A DNA stretch of 38,698 nucleotides from JALYNX01 sp963746905 (GTDB lineage Bacteria; Actinomycetota; Acidimicrobiia; Spongiisociales; ZC4RG35): assembly GCA_963746905.1 (NCBI GenBank), contig CAVVCY010000007.1, forward strand, positions 1 through 38,698, given 5' to 3'. A program made the position numbers and the translations under genes. Positions 6,511 through 14,769 of the stretch are shown here, one piece after another. The notes under the pieces were generated by a model. The model did no database searches, had not been told where the DNA came from, and saw only the letters and a list, made by a program, of their open reading frames with translations. How positions within the stretch are numbered: the first letter of the stretch is position 1; every line of letters starts with the position of its first letter.

Positions 6511-8288
6511 TCGACGGTCTGCAGCGCCGGGGCCATGGGAAGCTCAACCACGAAGGTCGCTCCACCGCCCTCGGTCGCCTCGACGCGGACTGAGCCGTGC
6601 ATGACTTCGGTGAGGCTCTTTACGATCGACAGGCCGAGGCCGGTGCCACCCTTCGATCTGGTATCAGACTGATCGACCTGGGTGAACCGCTCGAAGACTC
6701 GGTCCCGTTCGTGGTCGGGGATGCCAGGGCCATGATCGACCACCACGATGAGGACGTTCGGGCCCCGCTCCCAGGCGAATAGCTCCACCGGGCTTCCTGC
6801 CGCGTACTTGGCCGCATTCTCGACGAGGTTGATCAGGATCCGGCTCAGGTGATCACGGTCGGCTTCGACGGCGAGGCCCTCGGGCTCGACGACAAACGTG
6901 GGCTCGATGGAGACCACCCGGTTGACCTCGTCGAACGCCTGTCGGAGGCCGATCGGCTCCAGGTGAACCGGGATCGCTCCCCGGTCGATCCGGGAGACCA
7001 CGAGGAGGTCGTCGATCAGGCGCTGGAGCCGACCTGCCTGACGGCGCGCCGTGGACAGGAGTTGCTGGGCGGTGGGCGTCGTGGGCTGCAGCTCCGGTCG
7101 ATTGACAGTGTCCAACGAGCCAATGATCGAAGTCAGGGGCGTCCGAAGCTCGTGGCTGACTGTGGAAACGAAGTCGCTCTTCATTTGCGCCACCTCTTCG
7201 AGCCGTTTCGTCATGTCAGCCTGGGCCTCATAGCGGCCGATCTGGGAGAGCACGAGGCCCGCAGGAGCAGCCAGCGATCCGAGTTGCTCGACCTGGTCCT
7301 CGGTGAAGGTGCCTACGTAAGGGTCACCGACGATGATCACCCCGACCCGGAGGCTCTCCACCTTCAGCGGCGCCACCAGGGCCTGCTTGAGGCCGAGCTC
7401 CTTGAGCAGGATGTGGTTGTCGGAGTCATGGTCCACTTCCCTGACGTAGTAGGGCTTTCCAGCCCGGTAGGTCTGGGCCACGATCCCGGCGGCGGCCACA
7501 TCCAGGGTGATCGGCTCGGACTCCAGCGGGTACCCGTTGACCCAGATCGGGCTCATCAACTCCAATCGGTGGCGGTCGGGGTCATAGAGCAAGACCACCC
7601 CCACCTGGGCGTCGAGGTACTTGCAGATAGTCCCGATCAGATGGGGGACGATCTCGGCCAGCGACTCGGCGCGGGCCAGGGTGGCGCTCACCGCATACAG
7701 CCGCTCGAAGTCGAGTCTCTGCTGGTCGATCTGAACCTCACGCTCGTTGGATCGCACCGCCTCCCGCTCGAACTCGAGACCGACGAGTGCAGTGGCCGCG
7801 GCGACCACTGCCACGGTCAGGATCGGCGCCAGCACCAGCTCCAAGGCATCCGGTATGCCCATGGTGAAAGGAATGAAGAAGATCGCCGCGGCGATGAAAA
7901 GGGTCACCAGAGCGTGAGCCCACCAAGTGAGGAGCAGTCCGGAGACGGCAGCGATCCCGAACAGGATCGGTTGGGCAGTCGCGGTGAGGGCCGGGATCGT
8001 TGCAAGACTGGTGATCCCCACGATCAGGCCCATGAGCCAGCCGGCGGCAATCCATGGCGCAGCTCGAGTCGCCATGAGTCGATCCCAGCGGGCCGCGGTC
8101 GAGATGACGAGCAGCAGGGCGAGACCGGACATCGGGATCCAGAAAGCCGGTTGGGCGAACACTTCCTTTCGCACAGCCTGGGCCGAGATGATGATGAGCA
8201 CCACCCAGGCCACGGCCGAGGCGCGACGTAGCAGCGACGCCCGGAAACGGGCCATCGCCTGATGTGTCGTTGGCTTCAGCTCATCCAT
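6507..8288 (-). CDS. Membrane sensor histidine kinase with GAF domain
   Basis: 593 residues. About six N-terminal helices (20-175) form a membrane sensor region, then a coiled-coil linker, a GAF domain (about 200-345, with KYLDAQVGVVLLYDPDRH and LVAPLKVESLRVGVIIVG), a HisKA dimerisation domain with the phospho-acceptor His379 (STVSHELRTPLTS), and a HATPase domain with N box (NLVENAAKYA), G1 (DHGPGIP), F box (VFERFTQVDQSD) and G2 (GGTGLGLSIV). All kinase motifs are intact. No response regulator lies next to it, so it is an orphan in this window. The signal is unknown; the GAF may bind a small ligand or act as a dimer module. Confidence 0.92.
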   Translation of the reverse strand: MDELKPTTHQAMARFRASLLRRASAVAWVVLIIISAQAVRKEVFAQPAFWIPMSGLALLLVISTAARWDRLMATRAAPWIAAGWLMGLIVGITSLATIPALTATAQPILFGIAAVSGLLLTWWAHALVTLFIAAAIFFIPFTMGIPDALELVLAPILTVAVVAAATALVGLEFEREAVRSNEREVQIDQQRLDFERLYAVSATLARAESLAEIVPHLIGTICKYLDAQVGVVLLYDPDRHRLELMSPIWVNGYPLESEPITLDVAAAGIVAQTYRAGKPYYVREVDHDSDNHILLKELGLKQALVAPLKVESLRVGVIIVGDPYVGTFTEDQVEQLGSLAAPAGLVLSQIGRYEAQADMTKRLEEVAQMKSDFVSTVSHELRTPLTSIIGSLDTVNRPELQPTTPTAQQLLSTARRQAGRLQRLIDDLLVVSRIDRGAIPVHLEPIGLRQAFDEVNRVVSIEPTFVVEPEGLAVEADRDHLSRILINLVENAAKYAAGSPVELFAWERGPNVLIVVVDHGPGIPDHERDRVFERFTQVDQSDTRSKGGTGLGLSIVKSLTEVMHGSVRVEATEGGGATFVVELPMAPALQTVD

Positions 8289-8354
8289 GTCATGGTTTCA
8301 AACGGTTTCGACTGTATTCTCGGCATTTCTCCCGGACTGATCGAGGATTGAAAC

Positions 8355-9101
8355 GTGGCTTTGCGCGTATTCGCGAACGGGGCACTGTTCGCAGATTCGA
8401 CCGGTTCCGGTCCTCCCCGGGTGATCGCGCTTCACGGATGGGCCCGGCGGGGCAGTGATTTCCGCGCCGTCCTTGCCGATTTGGATGCTCTGGCGCCCGA
8501 TTTACCCGGTTTTGGGGCCTCACCCGCTCCTTCCGAGGCTCTGGGCGCCGAAGGCTACGCACATCTCGTGAATGAGCTGCTCGATGGCTGTGAAGTCCCA
8601 CCTGTCGTGGTCGGGCACTCCTTTGGAGGTCGGGTCGCGGTCTGCCTCGCCGCCCTCTACCCGGACCGGGTCGGCTCATTGGTTCTCACCGGGGTTCCCC
8701 TCCTCCGGGTCACCCAGACCCGTCCACCGTCGGCCCGCTACCGGATGCTGCGCGGATTCAACCGGTCCGGGATGCTGAGTGATGAGAAATTCGAGGAGAT
8801 CCGGCGCCAGACCGGGTCGTCCGATTACCGCGCCGCCTCCGGGGTGATGCGAGATGTGCTGGTTCGGGTGGTCAACGAGAGTTACGAGCCACAGCTTCGG
8901 GCCCTTACCTCCCCGGTCAGCATGATCTGGGGGGCGGGGGACCGGGAGGTTCCGGTGAGCATCGCCCATGCTGCCGCAGAGGTGATCGAGTCCGAAGGCC
9001 GCACCGTCGATCTTCAGGTGCTCGAGGGCGTGGGTCATTTCCTTCCCCTGGAGGCGCCCGAGGCCCTGCGCGCTGCCATCGAGCGGGCTCTCGCCAGATG
9101 A
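8355..9101 (+). CDS. Alpha/beta hydrolase
   Basis: 248 residues from GTG 8355. Canonical alpha/beta hydrolase fold: the oxyanion motif LHGWARRG (about 26-33), nucleophile elbow GHSFGG with Ser89, acid Asp196 (WGAGDREVP) and His228 (GVGHFLPLEAPE). A helical cap is present at about 115-170. Substrate not predictable; esterase, amidase or lactonase are all possible. It overlaps the Mur ligase by four bases (ATGA) and that gene is followed by a D-Ala-D-Ala ligase, so a role in peptidoglycan precursor handling is a reasonable guess from context only. Confidence 0.85.
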   Translation: MALRVFANGALFADSTGSGPPRVIALHGWARRGSDFRAVLADLDALAPDLPGFGASPAPSEALGAEGYAHLVNELLDGCEVPPVVVGHSFGGRVAVCLAALYPDRVGSLVLTGVPLLRVTQTRPPSARYRMLRGFNRSGMLSDEKFEEIRRQTGSSDYRAASGVMRDVLVRVVNESYEPQLRALTSPVSMIWGAGDREVPVSIAHAAAEVIESEGRTVDLQVLEGVGHFLPLEAPEALRAAIERALAR

Positions 9102-10594
9102 CCTGGTCGCTGTTCGCTGCCTGCGCCCTGGCCTCCGTCCCGGCGGGGCTCCGCTGGCTCCGGGTGGCCCAACGCGAGCACTATCTCCCCCCGGCGACCA
9201 GCAGATTCGCCATGCGGTGGTGGACCAGCGGCGCGGCAAACCTGGGCCTGGTCGTCGTGGCCACCGTCGGCGTGGTGGGAGCTTTCTTCGATGCCCGATA
9301 CGGGTTTCTGGCGGTGGTCAGCGAGGTCGTCGGGCCAATCGGGCTCTCGGTCAGGGGAGTGAGCTCAAAATTGGCCTGGACGGATCGCATGCGCCGGCTC
9401 GCATCGATTTCGGGTTTTCTACTGGTTGGGACCCTTTTGGTCGGTGCATTGACGGACTCCGCCTGGCTGATGGTGCTGGGGTTGGTGTCGGTGCCGGTCA
9501 TCGTCGACCTTGCCCTTCTCATCCTCCAGCCTGTCGAGTCGGCGATCGGCGACAAATGGGTAGCCCGAGCCGCCACTCGATTGCGGGCCTCCGGGGCCAA
9601 GGTGGTCGCGATCACCGGCTCCTATGGCAAGACGACCACCAAGCAGTATGCCGCCCACATTCTCGCCGGGGCGTTTCGCACCGTTGCCAGCCCCGCGTCG
9701 TTCAACAACCGGATGGGGCTGGCGCGTGCGGTCAACGAGCATCTCGTTCCGGGCACCGAGGTCTTCGTCGCCGAGATGGGGACCTACGGGCCGGGGGAAA
9801 TCGCCGCACTCTGCCAGTGGGTCAAGCCCGATGTCGCAGCCATCGTGGCCATCGGCCCGGTCCATCTGGAGCGTTTCAGAACCGAGGAGCGGATCGTCGC
9901 CGCCAAGTCGGAGATCCTCGACGGTGCGGCGATCGGGGTGATCGGGGTCGACCATCCGCTTCTCGCTGAATTGTCGAAGGCGAGGGCCGGGACGATGAAA
10001 TCGGTCACCGTCTCAACCGAGGGACACGGCGCCACCATCGGCATCACCGGCGGTCAGATTCTCGTGGACGGACGACCAATCGCGCTTCTGCCTGACGGCG
10101 CTTTCGCCCTCAATCTCGGGGTTGCCATTGGGATAGCAACCGCCCTCGGGATGAGCGCCGAGCAAATTGCTAGTCGGCTCGGCGCCCTCCCCCGGCCCGA
10201 GCATCGCCAGACGGTGACCACTTCGGACAAGGGATTCGCCATCATCGACGACACCTACAACTCGAACCCGGCCGGAGCCAGGAAAGGGTTGGAGGCACTC
10301 ACCGCGTTGGGCGCCGGCGCACGCACCGCCCTGGTCACTCCGGGAATGGTCGAGCTCGGGCCGCTCCAGTCGAGTGAGAACGTGGCCTTCGCCCACGCCG
10401 CGGCGGCAGTTGTCGACGACATCGTGGTGGTGGGCAGGACTAACCGGTCAGCCCTTCTCGAAGGTTCCGAAGGGGGCAGAGCGTCGGTTACCGTCGTGGC
10501 TTCTCGTGTGGAGGCCGTGGACTGGGTTCGCAACAACCTCGGCCCAGGCGATGCTGTCCTCTACGAGAACGACCTTCCCGACCATTACCCCTGA
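9098..10594 (+). CDS. Membrane-anchored Mur ligase family protein (MurF-like)
   Basis: 498 residues. The first 150 contain about four hydrophobic segments (1-20, 46-70, 103-122, 127-147). Then comes a Mur ligase core: ATP P-loop TGSYGKTTTKQY with Lys178, FNNRMG, the Glu in VAEMGTYGPGEI, and a C-terminal domain with HRQTV and DDTYNSNPAG, both MurF hallmarks. MurF joins D-Ala-D-Ala to UDP-MurNAc-tripeptide, but its usual N-terminal UDP-substrate domain is absent and replaced here by the membrane part. It may therefore act on a membrane-bound or different acceptor (inference). It is coupled to the upstream hydrolase and lies 9 bases before the D-Ala-D-Ala ligase. Confidence 0.85.
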   Translation: MTWSLFAACALASVPAGLRWLRVAQREHYLPPATSRFAMRWWTSGAANLGLVVVATVGVVGAFFDARYGFLAVVSEVVGPIGLSVRGVSSKLAWTDRMRRLASISGFLLVGTLLVGALTDSAWLMVLGLVSVPVIVDLALLILQPVESAIGDKWVARAATRLRASGAKVVAITGSYGKTTTKQYAAHILAGAFRTVASPASFNNRMGLARAVNEHLVPGTEVFVAEMGTYGPGEIAALCQWVKPDVAAIVAIGPVHLERFRTEERIVAAKSEILDGAAIGVIGVDHPLLAELSKARAGTMKSVTVSTEGHGATIGITGGQILVDGRPIALLPDGAFALNLGVAIGIATALGMSAEQIASRLGALPRPEHRQTVTTSDKGFAIIDDTYNSNPAGARKGLEALTALGAGARTALVTPGMVELGPLQSSENVAFAHAAAAVVDDIVVVGRTNRSALLEGSEGGRASVTVVASRVEAVDWVRNNLGPGDAVLYENDLPDHYP

Positions 10595-10603
10595 GGAGTT
10601 GGA

Positions 10604-11680
10604 ATGGCCAAGCCGGCGGTGATCTTCGGAGGTCCTTCCGACGAGCACGACATCTCGATACTCACCGGTCTCCAGGTGACCCGGGCCCTCGGCGACGTGT
10701 ACACCGTCTACTGGGCGAAAACCGGTGACTGGCACTTGGTCGACAACGCTTTAGAGGCAGCCGCCTTCGTCGATGGTGTCCCCCGAGGTTCCAGGGAGTT
10801 GAGCTTCGTTGCCGCGCCCGGGGAGGGCCTGGTACTGAAGAAGAGACCCCTGGACATCAGCGCGGTGTTCGTCGCATGTCATGGCGGTCCCGGGGAGGAC
10901 GGCACCTTGCAGGGGATGCTCGACGTGGCCGGGCTCCGATATACCGGGACCGGTCAGGCCGCCTCGGCGCTGGGGATGGACAAGCTGGCTTTCGGGGCTG
11001 CGATGTCGGCGGCGGGCCTTCCCACGCTTCCGCGCGCCCTGGTGGCTACTGGAGCCGAGAGGGCACCGGATTTTGGAGGCCCTTACATCGCCAAGCCCCG
11101 TTTCGGGGGGTCATCGATCGGGATCGAGATCGCCGAGGACTGGGCCACGGTGCTGGCCCTGAAGAAGAGTTCCTCCTATTTCGATCAGGGTGCGGTCATC
11201 GAGCCATTCCTGGGGGGAAGCCGCGATCTGCAGGTGGCGGTTCGCACCCATCCCGAGTGGCAGCTCTCAGCCATAGAAGCGCCCTCCCGGGCGGCGGAGG
11301 GGATCTACTCCTATGACCAGAAGTACCTGGCGTGGGGCGGTGAGGTCAGCGGCGGCCGTGAGCTCCCCGCCAGGCTGGAGCCCGCTCTGGAAGGCGAATT
11401 GCGAAGGCTTTCGGTCCGGGTCACTGAAGTCGCCGGTCTGCGGGGGATCACCCGCATCGATTACCTGGAGCGCGATGGCGACGTTCTCGTAAATGAGGTC
11501 AACACCATCCCGGGGTCGATGGGCGCCTATCTCTGGATCGACCCTCCGATCTCCAGAGAGGTGTTGTTCGCGGACATGGTGGCCGAGGCATTGTCCGGCC
11601 CGGTCCGGGTGTTCTCGGTTGCAGGCAGCGACGGCACCGCGCTCCGCAGCGCGGGCACCATCGCGTCCAAACTCGGTTAA
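10604..11680 (+). CDS. D-alanine--D-alanine ligase family protein (ATP-grasp)
   Basis: 358 residues. ATP-grasp ligase expected to join two D-Ala for peptidoglycan. The N-terminus has FGGPSDEHDIS, with Glu14 matching E. coli DdlB Glu15. CHGGPGEDGTLQGMLD, YTGTG and GMDKL follow, then the ATP-binding RFGGSSIG, the omega loop IYSYDQKY with Tyr241 at the position of DdlB Tyr216, and ITRID and VNEVNTIPGSM at the metal site. The retained loop Tyr argues for D-Ala-D-Ala rather than D-Ala-D-Lac. Its neighbours are a Mur ligase and a hydrolase, so the three probably form one operon. Whether this is the only Ddl in the genome cannot be known here. Confidence 0.88.
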   Translation: MAKPAVIFGGPSDEHDISILTGLQVTRALGDVYTVYWAKTGDWHLVDNALEAAAFVDGVPRGSRELSFVAAPGEGLVLKKRPLDISAVFVACHGGPGEDGTLQGMLDVAGLRYTGTGQAASALGMDKLAFGAAMSAAGLPTLPRALVATGAERAPDFGGPYIAKPRFGGSSIGIEIAEDWATVLALKKSSSYFDQGAVIEPFLGGSRDLQVAVRTHPEWQLSAIEAPSRAAEGIYSYDQKYLAWGGEVSGGRELPARLEPALEGELRRLSVRVTEVAGLRGITRIDYLERDGDVLVNEVNTIPGSMGAYLWIDPPISREVLFADMVAEALSGPVRVFSVAGSDGTALRSAGTIASKLG

Positions 11681-11696
11681 CGGCTCCCTTGCAAGT

Positions 11697-11718
11697 AGGA
11701 CCGGCGGGCGCCGGTCCT
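11697..11718 (+). terminator. Hairpin terminator after the Ddl gene
   Basis: AGGACCGGC (11697-11705), loop GGGC, GCCGGTCCT (11710-11718): a perfect 9-bp stem located 16 bases after the ligase stop and between convergent genes. It is followed by GTCTCAAG rather than a run of T, so it is a U-poor terminator that could work in both directions. Confidence 0.6.
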
Positions 11719-11741
11719 GTCTCAAGCGGCGCCGGCCTGGA

Positions 11742-11975
11742 TCAGAGGTGAACTACGGGGCAGGTGAGCGTGCGGGTGATGCCTTCGATCGCCTGGATCT
11801 TGGCAACAACGAGCTTGCCGAGTGAGTCGACGTCATCGCTGGTTGCCTTGACGATCACGTCATAGGGGCCGGTGACGTCGTCTGCTGAGTCGACACCGGT
11901 GATAGTTCGCACTTCCTCTGCCACGAGGGCGGCCTTGCCGACCTCGGTCTGAATCAGGACAAAAGCCTGGACCAA
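11742..11975 (-). CDS. Stand-alone Lrp/AsnC ligand-binding (RAM) domain protein
   Basis: 77 residues forming only the RAM domain of Lrp/AsnC regulators: an alpha-beta sandwich with VQAFVLIQTEVGKAALVAE, the turn VTGPYDVIVKATSDDVDSL and IQAIEGITRTLTCPVVHL. There is no helix-turn-helix, so it cannot bind DNA alone. Single-domain RAM proteins are widespread in actinobacteria and bind amino acids or modulate partners by forming ring oligomers. Start ATG at 11973-11975, preceded on its strand by TAGGAGG seven bases upstream. The six TACGTNN heptads lie in its upstream region. Confidence 0.85.
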   Translation of the reverse strand: MVQAFVLIQTEVGKAALVAEEVRTITGVDSADDVTGPYDVIVKATSDDVDSLGKLVVAKIQAIEGITRTLTCPVVHL

Positions 11976-12011
11976 TTGAGCCTCCTAGGGTCTCGGGTCG
12001 GCGGGAGCCTA

Positions 12012-12053
12012 TACGTTCTACGTCGTACGTGTTACGTAGTACGTATTACGTCT
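12012..12053. repeat. Six in-phase heptamers TACGTNN
   Basis: The units TACGTTC, TACGTCG, TACGTGT, TACGTAG, TACGTAT and TACGTCT follow each other without gaps. The first five bases are invariant and the last two vary freely. The array fills most of the 79-base gap between the RAM-domain gene and the end of the cold-shock-like gene, ending one base before that gene's stop codon. The palindromic ACGT core every 7 bases suggests a protein-binding or methylation array, or a simple-sequence expansion. Confidence 0.85.
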
Positions 12054-12054
12054 T

Positions 12055-12270
12055 TCAGTACCCCTCTTGGCCGACCCTCACCGAGATCGCATACTGGTGG
12101 CCATCCTCTTCCACGGTGTCGAAGACCAGGCGCTGGCCCTGGCGGAGCATGCGGAAGATGGATCCCTGGAGGGCGCCGGGGCGGAGATAGACCTCGGAAC
12201 GGTCGTCGTCACGGACAATGATCCCGGCACCGGTCACAGGGTCGTAGGTCTTGACCACACCCTGAAGCAT
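12055..12270 (-). CDS. Cold-shock-domain-like small protein
   Basis: 71 residues from the ATG at 12268-12270, two bases after the rpmB stop; a longer frame to 12315 lies inside rpmB. The sequence has the beta-barrel pattern of a cold-shock/OB domain (GVVKTYDPVTGAGIIVRDDD, then SEVYLRPGAL, then GQRLVFDTVEEDGHQYAISV). The RNA-binding motifs are degenerate: GAGIIV replaces the usual KGFGFI, and VYLRP replaces VFVH. Nucleic-acid binding is thus plausible but altered. Tight coupling to rpmB suggests co-expression with translation genes. Confidence 0.75.
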   Translation of the reverse strand: MLQGVVKTYDPVTGAGIIVRDDDRSEVYLRPGALQGSIFRMLRQGQRLVFDTVEEDGHQYAISVRVGQEGY

Positions 12271-12272
12271 CT

Positions 12273-12461
12273 TCAGGCCTTTTCCACCTTGCCGGCACGG
12301 ATGCACGAGGTGCAAACACGGGCACGCCGGGTGTTGGAGCCGTGGCGCACCCGCACCCGCTGGATGTTCGGCAGCCAGCGACGGTTATTGCGCTTGTGGG
12401 AGAAGCTGACGGTCTTGCCGTAGCTCGGCTCCTTGCCACAGATCTCGCAGCGATAAGACAT
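12273..12461 (-). CDS. rpmB: 50S ribosomal protein L28
   Basis: 62 residues, normal length for bL28. It begins SYRCEICGK and keeps the two cysteine pairs CEIC (5-8) and CTSC (50-53), i.e. the zinc-binding C+ form. SHKRNNRRWLPNIQRVRV is the family core. It is the first gene of a minus-strand pair with the cold-shock-like protein and is divergent from recG, so both promoters must lie in 12462-12583. The start is preceded by AGGAG on the minus strand. Confidence 0.95.
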   Translation of the reverse strand: MSYRCEICGKEPSYGKTVSFSHKRNNRRWLPNIQRVRVRHGSNTRRARVCTSCIRAGKVEKA

Positions 12462-12583
12462 GACTAAGAACTCCTGGGAAAGGTCGGGATGTCAGGCGGA
12501 TCGGGTGAACCGCCTCGACCGGAGCGCAGATTAGCGGCGAACCCGATCAAGTCCCACTCCGGTTGTACCGTTGCCCGGGTCGC
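12462..12583. promoter_or_regulatory. Divergent rpmB/recG intergenic region
   Basis: 122 bases separate the two divergent starts and must carry both promoters. Near rpmB its minus-strand AGGAG (around 12470-12474) is clear. No strong operator-like palindrome was noticed, and no zinc-regulator box that would explain the C+ form of L28 was recognised. Confidence 0.4.
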
Positions 12584-14752
12584 ATGGCCACTCTGAGCCG
12601 GCTCACAGAAGTCGATGTTGCTGAAGTGAAGACGCTCGGCGGAAGTCGCACCCCGGTTCTGGCCAAGGCCGGGATCGTGACCGTCGCCGACCTGCTCCAT
12701 CACGTCCCACGGCGATATGTCGACCGCACCCTGAACGAATCGATCGCCCAGGCACCTCGAGGCACCGAGGTCACCGTGGTCGGCGAGGTTCGCTCGGTGA
12801 CCACGAGACGGATCCCCAAGCGAAAGCTGATGATCGTCGAGGCGATAATTTTCGATGCCAGCGCCTCGCTGAAGGCGGTGTGGTTCAACCAGCCGTTCCG
12901 GGCCAAGCAACTGGTCGAGGGTGCCCAGGTTGCCCTGTCCGGAGTGGTGGAGTCCTTCAACGGCGGTCTTCAGATGAAGAGCCCACAGGCAGACTTCCTC
13001 GACTCGTCCTTGGAGTCGCTGCGCACCGGGCGCGTGGTACCCATCCACCAGCGGATCGGCCCGATCAAGCCCGGCGTGCTGCGGCGAGCCATCCACAACG
13101 CATTGCAACGGTCGAAGCCGATCGTGGACACGATCCCAACAGAGTCTTTGCAACGCCTGTCCCTGATCGATCGGGACCAGGCCTACGAGCACATCCACTT
13201 CCCAGAGACCATGGACCAGGTCGGACCGGCCCGAACCCGTCTCGCCTTCGACGAGCTCTACCGACTCGAGCTGGCACTTGCGCTTCGCAAGCGGCGTCAG
13301 GTGCTGGACTCGACCGGGATCGCCCATCAACCCACTGGGGAGCTGGTCGATCGCTTCCTGGGCGGTTTGCCCTTCACCCTCACCGCCGCCCAGACCCGGG
13401 TACTCGGGGAGATCTCCAGCGACCTGCGCCTCGGCCACCCGATGCATCGCTTGCTCCAAGGCGAGGTGGGGTCAGGTAAGACCGTGGTTGCGGTCGCCAG
13501 CCTCCTCCAGGGGGTGGAGGGTGGCTGGCAGGGAGCGATCATGGCGCCGACCGAGGTCCTCGCCGTTCAGCACTATCAATCGGTCACCGCGCTGCTGGCC
13601 GAAGCCGGGCTCTCGCCCGACCCGCTCGGGCCGATGTCGGATCTGGGAATGGCCAGTCTGTTCGCTACCGATGGCCCGGCGGTCCACATGGCGCTGCTGA
13701 CGGGATCGACGGCCCGGGCGAATTATCGCGATGACATCACCCGCGAGCCGCTGCTCGCCGACGTGGCTAACGGCCAGGTGGACATCCTGGTGGGAACCCA
13801 TGCGCTGATCCAGGAAGGAGTCCACTTCGCCCGGCTTGGGGTGGCTGTGGTCGACGAGCAACATCGGTTTGGGGTTGCGCAGCGGGTGCTGCTCAAGGAG
13901 AAGGCCGATTCGGTGGACCCCGACCTCCTGATCATGACAGCGACCCCGATTCCTCGCACCTTGACGATGACGATCTACGGGGATCTCGACATGTCGATCA
14001 TCGGTGAGATGCCACCCGGCCGGACCCCGGTCAAGACGGTCGTGCTCTCGCCACAGGAGGAATCCCGGGCATGGCAGGCGGTTCGCGACGCGGTTGCGGA
14101 GGGTCGCCAGGCATTTGTTGTCTGCCCCCTCGTCGAGGACAGCCCAAAGATCGAGGCTGCCTCCGCGGTGGCCGAGTTCGAGCGCCTCACGGCGCTGATG
14201 CCCGACCTCCGGGTTGGGCTGATCCACGGGCAGCTGCGCTCGGCGGAGAAGGACCAGGTGTTGGCGGAGTTCCGGGCCGGAGAGATCGATGTCCTGGTGG
14301 CGACCACTGTCATCGAGGTTGGGATCGATGTTCCCAACGCCACAGTGATGGTGATTGAGGATGCCGATCGATTCGGCCTGAGCCAGCTCCATCAGCTTCG
14401 AGGTCGGGTGGGACGGGGTCTTCATCCCGGGACCTGCCTCCTGCTCTCCGACCCGACCACCGAGGAGGGGGAGCGGAGGCTCGCGGCAATGGCCTCGAGC
14501 ACCGACGGCTTCGTCCTCGCCGAGGAGGATCTCAGTATCCGCGGATACGGCACGGTGTTCGGCGCTCGCCAGTCGGGGATGGCCGACCTCCGCTTCGCCG
14601 ACGTCCTCAAGGATTACCAACTCCTCGTCGAGGCCCGCCACGACGCTTTCGCGCTCGTGGATCGAGACCCCGAGCTGGCCGATCATCCAGAGCTTGCACA
14701 GGAGATCCGATCCATGTTCGGCGAAGAGGTCGAGTGGCTGTTTCATAGCTGA
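12584..14752 (+). CDS. recG: ATP-dependent DNA helicase RecG
   Basis: 722 residues from ATG 12584. RecG remodels stalled replication forks and branch-migrates Holliday junctions. The N-terminal wedge/OB domain is seen at about 50-130 (GTEVTVVGEVRSV). Helicase motifs follow: Walker A GEVGSGKT with Lys299, motif II DEQH (424-427), TATPIPRTL, and motifs V/VI in TTVIEVGIDVPNATVMVIE and QLRGRVGRG. Length fits the family. A TTG 21 bases upstream would add seven residues with no support. Between motifs Ia and II is a segment (about 345-375, SPDPLGPMSDLGMASLFATD) that looks longer than in typical RecG. rsmD starts 17 bases downstream. Confidence 0.95.
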   Translation: MATLSRLTEVDVAEVKTLGGSRTPVLAKAGIVTVADLLHHVPRRYVDRTLNESIAQAPRGTEVTVVGEVRSVTTRRIPKRKLMIVEAIIFDASASLKAVWFNQPFRAKQLVEGAQVALSGVVESFNGGLQMKSPQADFLDSSLESLRTGRVVPIHQRIGPIKPGVLRRAIHNALQRSKPIVDTIPTESLQRLSLIDRDQAYEHIHFPETMDQVGPARTRLAFDELYRLELALALRKRRQVLDSTGIAHQPTGELVDRFLGGLPFTLTAAQTRVLGEISSDLRLGHPMHRLLQGEVGSGKTVVAVASLLQGVEGGWQGAIMAPTEVLAVQHYQSVTALLAEAGLSPDPLGPMSDLGMASLFATDGPAVHMALLTGSTARANYRDDITREPLLADVANGQVDILVGTHALIQEGVHFARLGVAVVDEQHRFGVAQRVLLKEKADSVDPDLLIMTATPIPRTLTMTIYGDLDMSIIGEMPPGRTPVKTVVLSPQEESRAWQAVRDAVAEGRQAFVVCPLVEDSPKIEAASAVAEFERLTALMPDLRVGLIHGQLRSAEKDQVLAEFRAGEIDVLVATTVIEVGIDVPNATVMVIEDADRFGLSQLHQLRGRVGRGLHPGTCLLLSDPTTEEGERRLAAMASSTDGFVLAEEDLSIRGYGTVFGARQSGMADLRFADVLKDYQLLVEARHDAFALVDRDPELADHPELAQEIRSMFGEEVEWLFHS

Positions 14753-14769
14753 GGGTTAGCGTCACTCGG

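Noticed and set aside
6849..8231. 460-codon plus-strand frame opposite the histidine kinase
   Set aside because: It is the antisense shadow of a gene with all kinase motifs; composition is His/Asp/Gly-rich without a recognisable domain.
10604..11680. D-Ala-D-Lac (vancomycin-resistance-type) ligase
   Set aside because: The omega loop reads IYSYDQKY with Tyr241 at the DdlB Tyr216 position, which fits D-Ala-D-Ala specificity; no vanH or vanX neighbour is present.
12012..12053. CRISPR array
   Set aside because: Units are 7 bases with no spacers and no cas genes are nearby.
12563..12583. TTG start of RecG seven codons upstream
   Set aside because: No ribosome site supports it and the added residues match nothing; the ATG at 12584 is preferred.
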